The position numbers and the translations under genes were made by a program. A stretch of 64,000 bases of DNA from Deltaproteobacteria bacterium (GTDB lineage: Bacteria; Acidobacteriota; Thermoanaerobaculia; Multivoradales; JAHZIX01). The notes beneath the pieces were generated by a model that saw only the letters and a list, made by a program, of their open reading frames with translations, was not told where the DNA came from and made no database searches. Location of the stretch: contig JAHZIX010000022.1 in NCBI GenBank assembly GCA_022601195.1, positions 1 to 64,000 on the forward strand. Direction: 5' to 3'. The stretch's first letter is position 1. Every line of letters starts with the position of its first letter. Below are positions 1 through 8,664 of this stretch, piece by piece.

Positions 1-126
1 CGGGGACCAAAACTCGGGGACCAAAACTCGGGGACCAAAACTCGGGGACCAAAACTCGGGGACCAAAACTCGGGGACCAAAACTCGGGGACCAAAACTCG
101 GGGACCAAAACTCGGGGACCAAAACT
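1..126. repeat. 14-bp tandem repeat, nine copies
   Basis: Nine head-to-tail perfect copies of the 14-base unit cggggaccaaaact fill the left edge and probably continue outside the window. The array lies beyond the 3' end of the metalloprotease gene. The unit length is not a multiple of three and no gene runs through it, so it is non-coding. There are no spacers, so it is not a CRISPR array. Confidence 0.95.
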
Positions 127-160
127 TGGAACCCAATTCCCAGGGCCCGATCTCGACCCA

Positions 161-203
161 CCACGACTCCGGAAGAAGTGGTCGTACTTCTCCAGAGTCG
201 TGG
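161..203 (-). terminator. Hairpin downstream of the metalloprotease gene
   Basis: The two arms, 161-179 and 186-203, are complementary over about 18 bases with one mismatch and one bulge, around a 6-base loop. It sits 43 bases past the stop codon of the minus-strand gene, where a transcription terminator would be expected. No T-run follows on the minus strand, so a factor-independent terminator is only one reading; an mRNA 3'-end stabilising hairpin is another. Confidence 0.5.
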
Positions 204-245
204 ACAGCCAATGCAGACGCTCGAGAGCTCAGAGATCTAGCAACC

Positions 246-3200
246 TCAGGGAACTGGCACCGATATGGGATAGAGGGCCAAGCCACCGACACCATTGCCC
301 AGCTGGCCGGTTTCAGCGTTCCCCCAACAGGCCACCGTACCGGGTAGATTCCCTCCAGAGCCAGCTGCACAGGTATGCCAGCCACCGGCGGAGAGGCTCT
401 CGACTCCATTGAGGTTCCAGCTAGAGGACTGCCGGACGTACACGGGCAATGAGCGCTGGGTCGTCGTGCCATCACCCAATTGGCCGTCGGAGTTGGCTCC
501 CCAACATTTGATCTGGCTACCGGCGACCAGGGCACAGCTGTGCTCGTTGCCCGTGGTGATGTCCGTCGCGGCGTTGATTCCGCTGACCGAGACGGGAGTG
601 TGGGCGTCGGAGGTCGAGCCATTCCCCATTTGACCGAAGTTGCCCCGGCCCCAGCATTTGAGCTCCTGAGTGCTCCGAAGAGCACAATTGTGGTGCCGAT
701 CCGAGCTCACCTTGATGGCGTCGCTGATCCCGGACACCAGCACCGGTACCGACGAGCTGCCGCTGGCCGCAGTGGAGCCGAGCTGACCTTCCGCATCGGA
801 GCCCCAACAATAGATCTCGCCACCGGCTGCTACCGCACAGCTGTGGCGATCCCCTACGGTGACCTGGACCACCCCATTCAAACCGCTCACCTTGACCGGG
901 ATCGTTCTATAGGTGGTGGTCCCGTCGCCCAACTGACCGTAAGCATTGCTCCCCCAACAATAAACTTCCCCACTTGCCAAAAGAGCACAATGGTGGTTGC
1001 CGGCGGTAGAGACCTGGAGCGCTTTGTAGGGCATGGCGATGGTCTCGATGTAGGGATCGAAATCACCGGCGCAGCGGACGTCGCCGGCGGTATTGACCAG
1101 GCAAGTGGAAGGATTGCCACTGGAAAAGATCTCCGGCCTGGGAAAGCCGGATAGAACCGGTGAGCCGCAAGGTGCACCGTTACAAGGGTCGGTAGCTCCG
1201 GTACCGAACTGGCCTAGAGAGTTGCTACCCCAGGCATAGACGGCACCGGACGGGCGCACCATGAAAGAGCTGCTCCCTCCCGCCACCACCGCCTCTGCGA
1301 GATCCCAACTAAACTCGGCGACGGCGGTATAACCGTGCTCGTACATATCCATCCGCACATCGTGCCAGCCGGCCGCGAGGTGGTGAACTGCAATGTGAGT
1401 GGTGGCCGATTGATCCTGCCATTGAGTCAGGATCGGCGTGTCGTCGATCCAAAGGTAAACGCCATCGTCCGTCTTGGTCTTGAATCGATAAAGGCCGCTC
1501 ACGGGGGCGAAGATCTTCTTGGAGAAGCGCAAAGAAAAGTTGTCGTTGCCGACACATTGGCTGGGCGATCCATTTCCCATGTAGTAGGAGAAGCCTCTCT
1601 TGCCGTGCTCGTATCGTCTTTCTTCCGGCACGGTGGGGTCATTGGCGATGGGAAGTGGTGGCGGAAAGCTCGACCCGGCCAGGTCGAAAGCTTCGACTTT
1701 CCATTTGTCGAAGATCGTCATCAACTCACCATTGAAGCAGCTCCCACCGGGAACGGTCACGGACCAGAACTGGGTTGGGCCGAACCAGCTGATGCCATCC
1801 CGCACCATGCGTACCGCAAGGGTCTGGGTGCTCGAGCTGGTAGCGCTGATATCGAAATGAAAATAGGCAAGATCTCCGGGAGGTACCGGAGCATCCAAGT
1901 ACACCCGGCAGTCGTTGGGATTGGTGGTCGGGTTGCAATATCCCCAATTGCCGACGCCGCTCCAAATGAGGGAATTGGAGCCGTCGAGGGCACCGAGGCG
2001 AAAACTCTCCCCCTCGGTCCAGGTCACGGTGCCGGTGTTCTCCACGACAACCAGAGCCGCAGCCGATCCGTTGGCAGGCAAGGTCGCCGGAATCGAGCTC
2101 AGATCAGTGCGGATGTCTGCACACCAACCGAATGGATCGTCGCAATTCGACGGCGGAGGGGGTGGAGCTGGCCCATTGAGCACCTCGTAGTACACCACAT
2201 CGGTACTGCACCGATCGTTGCCGTCGCAGGCTCGCACGGTAACGATGCGGGTTCCCGCCTCGTCGCCAGTATTCACGGAACAGTTGAAGGAATTCCCCAC
2301 CTTGGAGCAAAAACCATCCTTCACGGAAGAGTTGGGATGGATCGCTTCCCATTTGACCTCCACTGGAAAGGCAGTGCCTCCCCAACTTCCACTGAAGGTG
2401 ACGGTCGAGGGCGAGGTCGAAACAGAGTAGACATCCGACGAGGTCGGCGAGCTAACCGTCACCCCCACCGAAGCGGGAGCCCAACCACTGAAGAGACTCG
2501 GCCGAAACTCACTCGTGCAACCCTCCATACGGGATCTCTGCCCGGCAGTAAATTTGTCCCGGCACTCATTCAACAAGCTTCCATCGGCGGCAGAGAACGC
2601 CCAAATGCCCATGATGTTGTCCCAATCGTCCGTCGGGTCCGGTGGGTTCTCGATGCAGGTATTGGGAGCGTTGCTACTGGTGGGGCAAGATGGGCCAGCC
2701 CCTGGAGGGCGGCTCAGCTGCAACACCGTATCCGATACTAGATCCGGATCATCTTCAGCCAGGCAATACCCAGCGTAGGGATGATCCAGACCAAAGTAGT
2801 GGCCCATCTCGTGAGCCACGGTTCGCCAATTGCTGTCCCGAATTCGATCCTTGCGGACCGCAAAATGATGCAAGTAGTGATCCTCCCCGGACCAGGTCCA
2901 GCCTTCCCTCGAAGCAGGCCACGCGGTGGTCGAGTTACCTCCCGTGACGGCATCGCTATAGAGGCTATTGACCGCGTACACATTGACCTGATGACGAATG
3001 TCCTTCGACCGGGTCACCAGCATGCTTTCGGTTACCGACGATCCACCAACGTAGTTTCCCCAAGATGGGTTCACCACGTGCTCCAAGTCATTCAGGTAAA
3101 ACTGGAAGGGAGTGTTGGTGTACTCCGAATTAAGGGTAACCATCATGGAGGAAATCTGCGCATCGGTGACTTGCAGGTCGTCGGTGCTCACCGAGATGAT

Positions 3201-3455
3201 GTGGAGAAAAATGGGCACCCAAATCGTCCCGGTAGGAATCGCCCCGGCGTTGAAGGATGAGTAAAAGGGACATTCCGGAGATGGGCTAGGGATGGGGGTA
3301 GGGCTTGGCCATGGAACGGCATTTTCTTCCACGGCCACTCGGCTCAAGCCGCAGGTCTCCGCGAGGAACCTCTGTTGTTCCCAGATCTGTGCGCTACTCC
3401 TGGGTGCGAGGACGAAAGAAAACAACAAGCAAATCGAAACACCGACAGACTTCAT
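246..3455 (-). CDS. Secreted zinc metalloprotease with NBR1-like, PA14 and RCC1 domains
   Basis: This 1069-residue protein is predicted to be exported. An ATG at 3455 preceded by AGGGG is chosen over an upstream TTG. A signal peptide covers about residues 1-23 and ends near SSAQ. The metzincin zinc motif HEMGHYFGLDH lies near residue 213, with a later NIMG that fits the Met-turn, so a pappalysin/M43-like peptidase is the best family guess. A middle segment (DLSSIPATLP..NTGTVTW) resembles the NBR1-type Ig-like fold. A PA14-like segment (FSYYMGNG..DDGVYLWIDD) follows near residues 580-740. The last ~300 residues hold about six RCC1-type repeats of the form CWGxNxxGQLGDG, which should form a beta-propeller. 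Peptidase activity is well supported by the motif. The substrate is unknown; PA14 and RCC1 suggest carbohydrate or protein binding at the cell surface. Confidence 0.88.
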   Translation of the reverse strand: MKSVGVSICLLFSFVLAPRSSAQIWEQQRFLAETCGLSRVAVEENAVPWPSPTPIPSPSPECPFYSSFNAGAIPTGTIWVPIFLHIISVSTDDLQVTDAQISSMMVTLNSEYTNTPFQFYLNDLEHVVNPSWGNYVGGSSVTESMLVTRSKDIRHQVNVYAVNSLYSDAVTGGNSTTAWPASREGWTWSGEDHYLHHFAVRKDRIRDSNWRTVAHEMGHYFGLDHPYAGYCLAEDDPDLVSDTVLQLSRPPGAGPSCPTSSNAPNTCIENPPDPTDDWDNIMGIWAFSAADGSLLNECRDKFTAGQRSRMEGCTSEFRPSLFSGWAPASVGVTVSSPTSSDVYSVSTSPSTVTFSGSWGGTAFPVEVKWEAIHPNSSVKDGFCSKVGNSFNCSVNTGDEAGTRIVTVRACDGNDRCSTDVVYYEVLNGPAPPPPPSNCDDPFGWCADIRTDLSSIPATLPANGSAAALVVVENTGTVTWTEGESFRLGALDGSNSLIWSGVGNWGYCNPTTNPNDCRVYLDAPVPPGDLAYFHFDISATSSSTQTLAVRMVRDGISWFGPTQFWSVTVPGGSCFNGELMTIFDKWKVEAFDLAGSSFPPPLPIANDPTVPEERRYEHGKRGFSYYMGNGSPSQCVGNDNFSLRFSKKIFAPVSGLYRFKTKTDDGVYLWIDDTPILTQWQDQSATTHIAVHHLAAGWHDVRMDMYEHGYTAVAEFSWDLAEAVVAGGSSSFMVRPSGAVYAWGSNSLGQFGTGATDPCNGAPCGSPVLSGFPRPEIFSSGNPSTCLVNTAGDVRCAGDFDPYIETIAMPYKALQVSTAGNHHCALLASGEVYCWGSNAYGQLGDGTTTYRTIPVKVSGLNGVVQVTVGDRHSCAVAAGGEIYCWGSDAEGQLGSTAASGSSSVPVLVSGISDAIKVSSDRHHNCALRSTQELKCWGRGNFGQMGNGSTSDAHTPVSVSGINAATDITTGNEHSCALVAGSQIKCWGANSDGQLGDGTTTQRSLPVYVRQSSSWNLNGVESLSAGGWHTCAAGSGGNLPGTVACWGNAETGQLGNGVGGLALYPISVPVP

Positions 3456-3785
3456 AGCCAATCCCCTACGCCGTCACCTCATCCGCCACCCTTTGGCAAA
3501 TCTGTACGGCTGGCGAGATCCTAGAAAGGAGCTGGAATTGGCAACAGAGTCAAATGACTCAGAAGGAAGGGAAAATCAAAGGGGAAGACTCGAATCGGGA
3601 GCAGCAGCTAACCTTCGGAAGAATCGGTTAGGAAACTCTCCCGGTCGAGAGCGTACTGAAAAGTTTCTTCAGCACGCCCTCGAGGGAGCTCCTCTAAGGA
3701 CTTTCAGGACTCTGGGGACTCACCGCCGAAGCCTCTTGCGATCAGAGATCGATCCAGGAACGCTCCGGGAGCGAGCAAAGAACCA
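3456..3785. other. Intergenic region, no gene recognised
   Basis: These 330 bases lie between two minus-strand genes, the aminopeptidase upstream and the metalloprotease downstream. The Shine-Dalgarno of the metalloprotease sits at its left end. An open plus-strand frame crosses it but also runs antisense into the metalloprotease signal region and resembles nothing known, so it is not called. No convincing promoter, RNA gene or strong terminator was seen. Confidence 0.5.
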
Positions 3786-5150
3786 CTAGGGAGCGGTAGA
3801 AGACCAGGCAGAGGTATCCCCGGATTCGAAGCCGTCTACGAAGATCGGCGGCACCACATCGACGCTCGTCTCCACCATGAAGGCACTGGCTACGCGGGCA
3901 AATTTGACCGCATGCTCACCGCTATTGCTCAGAGTTCCGACGGTATCCGAAGTGCTGTGAATCGACCCATTGTGCTGGCCGAAGGTGGCTTCGAAGGGAA
4001 AAACCGCCCGGAAACCGCGGTTGTGCCAGGCGGCATGGTCGGAACAACCATAGCCACAGAAACTGGTATTCCAGGTCAGATCGGTGAGGTGGGTGTCGAT
4101 CAGGCTTCCCAGGAAGGTGTTCAAGGCACTATCGGTGAAGTCGCTAATCAGGGTCAGGTCGTTGGTAGAACCATTGAAACCGGTCATGTCCAGCTGAAGG
4201 ACAGCCACCACATCGTCACTACCCGCCTGGAAGGTGTCTGCGATTTCCTGGGACCCTCGAAGACCGACTTCTTCGGCTGCGTAGCCTATGAATTTCACCG
4301 TCCGTTGGGGGGTGAAGCCCTGCGCCAGGGCGATGCGAATCACTTCGCTGAGGGTAGCGATACCTGAAGCGTTGTCGTCAGCTCCGGGAGCCAGGAAGTC
4401 CGGGTTTGAAGATCCCGAGGAAATGGAATCCAAATGCCCCCCCAGCACCACGACCTCGTCGGGCTTGGTGGACCCCGGAATGGTCAGGATAACCGACGGC
4501 TGAGCCCAACCAGAGTGAGAGAACAATTCCGAGGTCACCTCCGGCCTGCCAAAGGCGTAGCCTGCCCACAGATCCCGGATCCACTGGGCAGCGTTCTGGC
4601 CCGAGGGGTGTTGATAGTAGCGATTGTTGAAGTCAGTTGAGAGGGTCTCGATGGTCTCCAGGATCTCATCGCCTTGGAGTAAGCCATCCAAGCTCGCAAC
4701 CAGAGCCGGCTGGTCGATTTCGAAAGGCAGCGCTCCTCCACCGAGCTGTGGTCGAGCAGATTGCAGCAGCGCTTCCTGCGCTTCTTCCAGGGAGTCATGA
4801 GCCAGAAAACCTGGACACCGATGATGGCTCTGGTGAATCACCCGGGAAATGCGTTCCAGGTCTCGACTATCGATGCGGGTCGCGACCACCTCTCCTTGTC
4901 GGGCCACTGCCTGTAGCGGCTGATTCCGGAAGATCAAGCCATGCTCCGCCTGGAGGCGAGCGAAGGCATCGGCGCCGATGGTGATCCATAGGCTGGACTC
5001 CTCCACCAGAGCTGCGCCCGGGAGCGCGTCTGAAGCTCGAGCCTCGGCACCAGGCCCCCATAAGATCAGGCCACTCATCATGGCAGCGCTCAGAAAGGGC
5101 GCTGGGAGACGACGCAGAGAGAAATGACGGCAAGAGAGAAGACAGTGCAC
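3786..5150 (-). CDS. Secreted M28 family zinc aminopeptidase
   Basis: This 454-residue exported enzyme should remove N-terminal residues, preferably hydrophobic, from peptides, like the Vibrio/Aeromonas leucine aminopeptidase (M28E). All five co-catalytic zinc ligand positions are visible: H and D in GGHLDS, D in PGADDNASG, E in AAEEVGLRG, D in LQLDMTGF and H in CSDHAAWH. The start is a GTG at 5150 with AAGGAGG five bases ahead; an in-frame TTG at 5165 would place that ribosome site inside the gene. The N-terminus has basic residues and then a hydrophobic stretch (FLSAAMMSGLILW) as in a signal peptide, followed by a propeptide-like region before the catalytic domain. The protein ends with the tag-like VDGFESGDTSAWS. 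It is the gene upstream of the secreted metalloprotease on the same strand, so the two may serve extracellular protein digestion together. Confidence 0.9.
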   Translation of the reverse strand: MHCLLSCRHFSLRRLPAPFLSAAMMSGLILWGPGAEARASDALPGAALVEESSLWITIGADAFARLQAEHGLIFRNQPLQAVARQGEVVATRIDSRDLERISRVIHQSHHRCPGFLAHDSLEEAQEALLQSARPQLGGGALPFEIDQPALVASLDGLLQGDEILETIETLSTDFNNRYYQHPSGQNAAQWIRDLWAGYAFGRPEVTSELFSHSGWAQPSVILTIPGSTKPDEVVVLGGHLDSISSGSSNPDFLAPGADDNASGIATLSEVIRIALAQGFTPQRTVKFIGYAAEEVGLRGSQEIADTFQAGSDDVVAVLQLDMTGFNGSTNDLTLISDFTDSALNTFLGSLIDTHLTDLTWNTSFCGYGCSDHAAWHNRGFRAVFPFEATFGQHNGSIHSTSDTVGTLSNSGEHAVKFARVASAFMVETSVDVVPPIFVDGFESGDTSAWSSTAP

Positions 5151-5566
5151 GGGGACCTCCTTCAACAGCTAGGACGATCGAAAGCCCAAGAGAATTAGTG
5201 GATTAGCAACCCACCTGGCGGACCATAACCATCTCTTGGACCAGGCAAAAATTCGCTCCGACAGCTGCCAAAAAGCCCACATAGATTAGCAGGCAGGCAA
5301 CAGGAAAAGGAGCACACACCGAGAAGTGAAGTAAAAAGGAGAAAACACCGTGAGGTAAAACAAAGACATCGCTACCAACTCACTAGGGAAGAACAAAATT
5401 CCCGAGGAGCGAACCGATAGCCGCGGCCTCCGACGAGGATACACTACCGGGGAGCGAATTCGATCCTGGAATTTTGGGCTTCATGACGGGAAGACGAGAA
5501 ACTTAGACATCTATCGCGGCAATCCCTTCGGGGAACAACCGTGAGATAAGGAAAAAGAGACCAGCC
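5151..5566. other. Divergent intergenic region
   Basis: These 416 bases separate the minus-strand aminopeptidase from the plus-strand OsmC gene and must carry the promoters of both. The aminopeptidase Shine-Dalgarno lies at its left edge, and a weak AAGGA precedes the OsmC ATG. I could not pick out a convincing -35/-10 pair, operator or RNA gene. Confidence 0.5.
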
Positions 5567-6034
5567 ATGTCCGAACATCGAGCCAAGATTCTCTGGCAGC
5601 GAGAAGGAGAAGACTTCTCTTACTCAGCCTACTGCCGCGACCATAAGTGGGAGTTCCCAGGGGATGTGACCATCCCCGCCTCCGCTGCCTCTGCTTTCCT
5701 GGGTTCCGATGATCGAGTCGATCCAGAAGAAGCGTTCGTGGCGTCGATTGCCAGCTGCCATATGCTGACCTTCCTCGCCATCGCATCGCGAAAACGCCTC
5801 GTGGTGGACTCCTACCAGGACGAAGCCAAGGGATTTTTGGAAAAAAACGAGCGGGGTGCACTGGCCGTGACTCGCGTGATCCTCAAGCCGACCATAGAAT
5901 TCGACTCGGCAACCCCCGTCAGCCCGGAGCAACTCGCCAAGATTCACCAGCTGTCCCACAAAGAGTGCTTTATCGCCAACTCTGTAAAGACGTCCATCGT
6001 CGTGGAAACGCCGACACCCGAAGCCCTCGATTAG
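5567..6034 (+). CDS. OsmC/Ohr family peroxiredoxin-like protein
   Basis: This 155-residue cytosolic protein matches the OsmC/Ohr fold family, which reduces organic and fatty-acid hydroperoxides with a reactive cysteine pair. The two family cysteines are present: C64 in IASCHMLTFL, at the start of the central helix, and C134 in HKECFIANSV. The family glutamate lies in DPEEAFVASIASC. The length and the KILWQREGEDF N-terminal strand fit the OsmC-like (rather than strict Ohr) subgroup. It stands alone on the plus strand, with convergent membrane-protein genes downstream, so it is probably monocistronic. Role in oxidative stress is inferred from the family. Confidence 0.9.
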   Translation: MSEHRAKILWQREGEDFSYSAYCRDHKWEFPGDVTIPASAASAFLGSDDRVDPEEAFVASIASCHMLTFLAIASRKRLVVDSYQDEAKGFLEKNERGALAVTRVILKPTIEFDSATPVSPEQLAKIHQLSHKECFIANSVKTSIVVETPTPEALD

Positions 6035-6123
6035 GCCTTGGGTTGAACGCCCAGACCGAGATATACCGCCCTGGCGGGGCGAGGAAACCGCTCTTGGGCC
6101 GCAAAGGGGGACACATTGGCTAG

Positions 6124-6193
6124 CCTGGGATTTCAATCCCAGGCGACAGACCCTGGAGATCCCATGGGATTGCAATCCCAGGCGACAGACCCT
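6124..6193. repeat. Two copies of a palindromic intergenic repeat
   Basis: Two ~31-base direct copies, about 6124-6154 and 6163-6193, share TCCCAGGCGACAGACCCT. Each begins with a palindrome, TGGGATTTCAATCCCA in the first copy and TGGGATTGCAATCCCA in the second. The arrangement is like REP/BIME-type elements dispersed in bacterial intergenic space. They lie between the convergent OsmC and small membrane-protein genes, where a bidirectional terminator or mRNA-stabilising role is possible. Confidence 0.75.
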
Positions 6194-6197
6194 AAGA

Positions 6198-6212
6198 CCG
6201 CGCAGCGCGCGG
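6198..6212. repeat. GC-rich inverted repeat next to the palindromic repeats
   Basis: CCGCGC and GCGCGG flank the three bases AGC, forming a compact GC hairpin immediately after the second palindromic repeat copy. It is 22 bases past the stop of the minus-strand membrane-protein gene, so it could help end that transcript, though no T-run follows. Confidence 0.5.
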
Positions 6213-6233
6213 CTACCAGGTCCAACCAGTAGG

Positions 6234-6743
6234 TCAGTGACTTAGACCTTGCCGGATCACGAGGAGAACCTTGCCACCATCTCCCACCTCCACGGCTCTC
6301 AGAACGATGAAAAACCTATCGTTGCGATGCCCAACGCAGGTGGGATCTAGGGTCAGCTCTGAGAAGTTTCCCCACTCCGGCTGAAGGTATTTCCCCAATC
6401 CCTCCACAGGACCACTCCAAGGGGAAACCACCCACGGTTGATCTTGGCGCTGGTAGATGAGCTCGACACTCCCCGCCCCTGCCAAAGACTCCTGCACTTC
6501 TCGGGCAGCGAAACGGGAGAAGCTGCGATGCAGGGATGGGCTGTCAACCAGATCGGAGAGAGTCTCCTGCAGATCATCGGAGATCCCAAGGGTGCAGACT
6601 TGCTGAGTGAGCTCCGTCAGTTGCTGTTGCCGACGAAGGGAGTCAGCGAATCCAGCGGCTAGAAGCAGGGAGATCAGTCCCAAGCCTGCCCCTAGCACCT
6701 TCCACCGGGAAACCGGAAGATGCAAGCCAAGGGGTCCACTCAC
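6234..6743 (-). CDS. Membrane-anchored protein of unknown function (169 aa)
   Basis: I do not recognise this protein. A short N-terminus of about 14 residues is followed by one hydrophobic segment (VLGAGLGLISLLLAAGF, about residues 16-32), then a ~130-residue soluble domain that should face the periplasm. The soluble part contains two cysteines, in QVCTLGIS and DPTCVGH, which could form a disulfide. The ATG overlaps the stop of the preceding gene by four bases, so the two are translationally coupled and probably function together. The soluble domain resembles a sensor or adaptor in general size only; no motif allows a functional call. Confidence 0.7.
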   Translation of the reverse strand: MSGPLGLHLPVSRWKVLGAGLGLISLLLAAGFADSLRRQQQLTELTQQVCTLGISDDLQETLSDLVDSPSLHRSFSRFAAREVQESLAGAGSVELIYQRQDQPWVVSPWSGPVEGLGKYLQPEWGNFSELTLDPTCVGHRNDRFFIVLRAVEVGDGGKVLLVIRQGLSH

Positions 6744-7039
6744 GATTGGCCTTCCGCAGGCATTCGTCCGGACTTACGGCTCCCTTCGATCTCCTCCGCG
6801 ATGGCAGAGACTCGGTAGGCGATAAGACTGACATTGAGCATCAGGCTGATCAAAACGCAGGCTGCCAAGAAAATCAGCAGGGATACGATAGCCAGTACCC
6901 CTATCTTGTCGAGCCAGGGAGGCAGTAGGTCCCAGCCGAAAATAGCGTCTGCAGAGGCCAGAATGCTGAGAAAGATCAACACCCCAAGGGTCCAGACGGC
7001 AAAGTAGGTCGCGATCGCTTCTAGCTTCGTTCTGTCCAT
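6740..7039 (-). CDS. Small two-helix membrane protein of unknown function (99 aa)
   Basis: Two strongly hydrophobic helices are visible, about residues 12-30 (FAVWTLGVLIFLSILASAD) and 45-70 (IGVLAIVSLLIFLAACVLISLML), with a short loop and a charged C-terminal tail of about 25 residues. GGAGG lies eight bases before the ATG, a strong ribosome site. Its end overlaps the start of the 169-residue membrane protein by four bases. No family could be assigned. The pairing suggests a small inner-membrane complex. Confidence 0.72.
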   Translation of the reverse strand: MDRTKLEAIATYFAVWTLGVLIFLSILASADAIFGWDLLPPWLDKIGVLAIVSLLIFLAACVLISLMLNVSLIAYRVSAIAEEIEGSRKSGRMPAEGQS

Positions 7040-7304
7040 TCAATCCTCCAACTCGTTTCTACCGCGGATCCTCTAGATCGAATGTGGCAACCCTGTGGCA
7101 CCCGAAGGGCGCCCTCGAGACTCTTTGTGGGTTTAGAGGGGAAGACGGATGCAGCTTGCGGGGCCGATTGCCTCGCCGGGTCAGGGTAGACTGGCCCTCG
7201 GGAGTCGGGAGGTGCCAATCCAGGATCCAGCTTCCTTCGTAGTTCAAGGTTAAGGGCCTCGCGGCAGATGGCCGACTTCCCTTCCCAAAACAGGAGACAT
7301 CAAA

Positions 7305-8009
7305 TTGCCTACTTCTGCTCAATATCGGCTCTTCACTCGAACTCTCTCTGCTACTTTCACCGGAGCTCTCGTGCTGCTCCTAGCTGCCTGTACAGCTCAA
7401 GCGGGAGGCAACGCAGGCGCCGCAGCACCAGAGAGCGATAGCCCAAGAACCTCCACCTCCAGAGACGACATCGCCGCAGCTGATATCGAAGTCGCCATCT
7501 TCGCGGGCGGTTGCTTTTGGTGTACCGAATCGGACTTCGAAAAGGTAGAGGGAGTCATCTCAGCGGTTTCTGGGTATATCGGTGGGCATCAGGACAACCC
7601 CACTTACAACGAGGTATCCGCTGGCCGAACCGGCCACACGGAAGCGGTGCGCATCGAGTTCGACACGACTCAGATCAGCTATGAGGAAATGCTCGAGACC
7701 TTCTGGTACAGCATCGATCCGACAACACCAGATCGTCAGTTTTGCGACCGAGGCAGTCAATATCGCAGCGGTATCTTCTATCTCGACGAAGATCAGAAGG
7801 CGGCCGCCCTCCAATCGCTAGCAGAGATCGAGGCGACCAAACCCTTCTCCGATCCCATCGTGACGGAAATCACCGCTGCAGACACCTTTTTCCCGGCGGA
7901 GGATTATCACCAGGATTTCTACAAGAAAAGCCCGGGACGCTATTACAGCTACCGGCGCGGCTGTGGACGGGACGCCCGCCTCGAACAGATCTGGGGAGAA
8001 AAGAAATGA
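7305..8009 (+). CDS. msrA: Peptide-methionine (S)-S-oxide reductase MsrA, lipoprotein form
   Basis: MsrA reduces the S-epimer of methionine sulfoxide in proteins. The catalytic motif [10 protein letters not shown] is intact near residues 68-77, and the downstream [10 protein letters not shown] and [10 protein letters not shown] signatures match the family. The start is a TTG with CAGGAG seven bases upstream. An N-terminal hydrophobic stretch ends in the lipobox LLLAAC, placing the lipidated cysteine near residue 29, so the enzyme should sit in the periplasm on a membrane anchor rather than in the cytosol. The stop overlaps the msrB start (ATGA). Together the pair would repair both epimers of oxidised methionine in envelope proteins. 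Confidence 0.95.
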   Translation: MPTSAQYRLFTRTLSATFTGALVLLLAACTAQAGGNAGAAAPESDSPRTSTSRDDIAAADIEVAIFAGGCFWCTESDFEKVEGVISAVSGYIGGHQDNPTYNEVSAGRTGHTEAVRIEFDTTQISYEEMLETFWYSIDPTTPDRQFCDRGSQYRSGIFYLDEDQKAAALQSLAEIEATKPFSDPIVTEITAADTFFPAEDYHQDFYKKSPGRYYSYRRGCGRDARLEQIWGEKK

Positions 8010-8620
8010 TCGCTACCAACCGGCTTCGTAACTTGACTCTCGTCTTGGCCTCAGCAGTCTTGGTGCCCTTCATCTCTGGCTGCGCAGGAGATTCTGTGGA
8101 AGCCTCCCAGGACGAAGCCGTGGCTGCCGAATCTACCGCGCATGGTGAAGTCTCCCCCGTCCGAAAAGATCTGGATGCCCTGCGAGAGCGGTTGACCCCA
8201 ATCCAATTCCGAGTCACTCAGGAGGACGGCACCGAAAGACCGTTCCGCAATGAGTACTGGGACCATCACGACGAAGGCATCTATGTCGACATCGTCTCCG
8301 GAGAGCCCCTCTTCAGCTCCACGGACAAATTCGATTCGGGCACGGGCTGGCCAAGCTTCACCCAACCGTTGAAGAGACAGCACATCATTGAGCTCAGCGA
8401 TAGAAGCTTCGGTATGGTCCGCACCGAGGTCCGTTCCAAGGACGGCGACTCCCACCTGGGCCATTTGTTCAACGACGGACCGCGCCCTACCGGCCTGCGC
8501 TATTGCATCAACTCCGCCTCCCTACGATTCGTGCCCAAGGAGAATCTGAAGAGCGAAGGCCTAGGAGAATTTCAGCATCTCTTCGAGCCGGCGAACGAAG
8601 GAACTGGCGAGGAACACTGA
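8006..8620 (+). CDS. msrB: Peptide-methionine (R)-S-oxide reductase MsrB, lipoprotein form
   Basis: This 204-residue protein starts at the ATG that overlaps the msrA stop codon; the long open frame upstream of it merely runs antisense-like through msrA in another frame. A signal sequence ends in the lipobox-like FISGC at about residue 24. The SelR domain follows: [30 protein letters not shown] and the catalytic cysteine in [13 protein letters not shown]. The zinc-binding CxxC pairs of many MsrB enzymes are absent, as in the zinc-free subgroup. Coupling with msrA and matching lipoprotein signals indicate that both act in the periplasm. Confidence 0.94.
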   Translation: MIATNRLRNLTLVLASAVLVPFISGCAGDSVEASQDEAVAAESTAHGEVSPVRKDLDALRERLTPIQFRVTQEDGTERPFRNEYWDHHDEGIYVDIVSGEPLFSSTDKFDSGTGWPSFTQPLKRQHIIELSDRSFGMVRTEVRSKDGDSHLGHLFNDGPRPTGLRYCINSASLRFVPKENLKSEGLGEFQHLFEPANEGTGEEH

Positions 8621-8664
8621 GTCGCTGCGCGGGTCCAGTCGGAAACTCAGCGACCGAAGAATCA

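Noticed and set aside
1..126. CRISPR array
   Set aside because: The units are 14 bases and contiguous, with no spacers and no cas genes.
1335..2741. Plus-strand open frame of 468 codons
   Set aside because: It lies antisense to the metalloprotease, whose motifs and signal peptide are clear, and resembles no family.
3292..3789. Plus-strand open frame over the 3456-3785 gap
   Set aside because: It starts inside the metalloprotease antisense, has no good ribosome site and an arginine-rich random-looking composition.
7742..8005. N-terminal extension of MsrB
   Set aside because: The extension overlaps msrA in another frame; the ATG at 8006 begins a proper lipoprotein signal.
8503..8664. N-terminal extension of the kinase
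   Set aside because: It overlaps msrB out of frame and lacks family similarity; the family-like helical N-terminus starts at the ATG at 8665.
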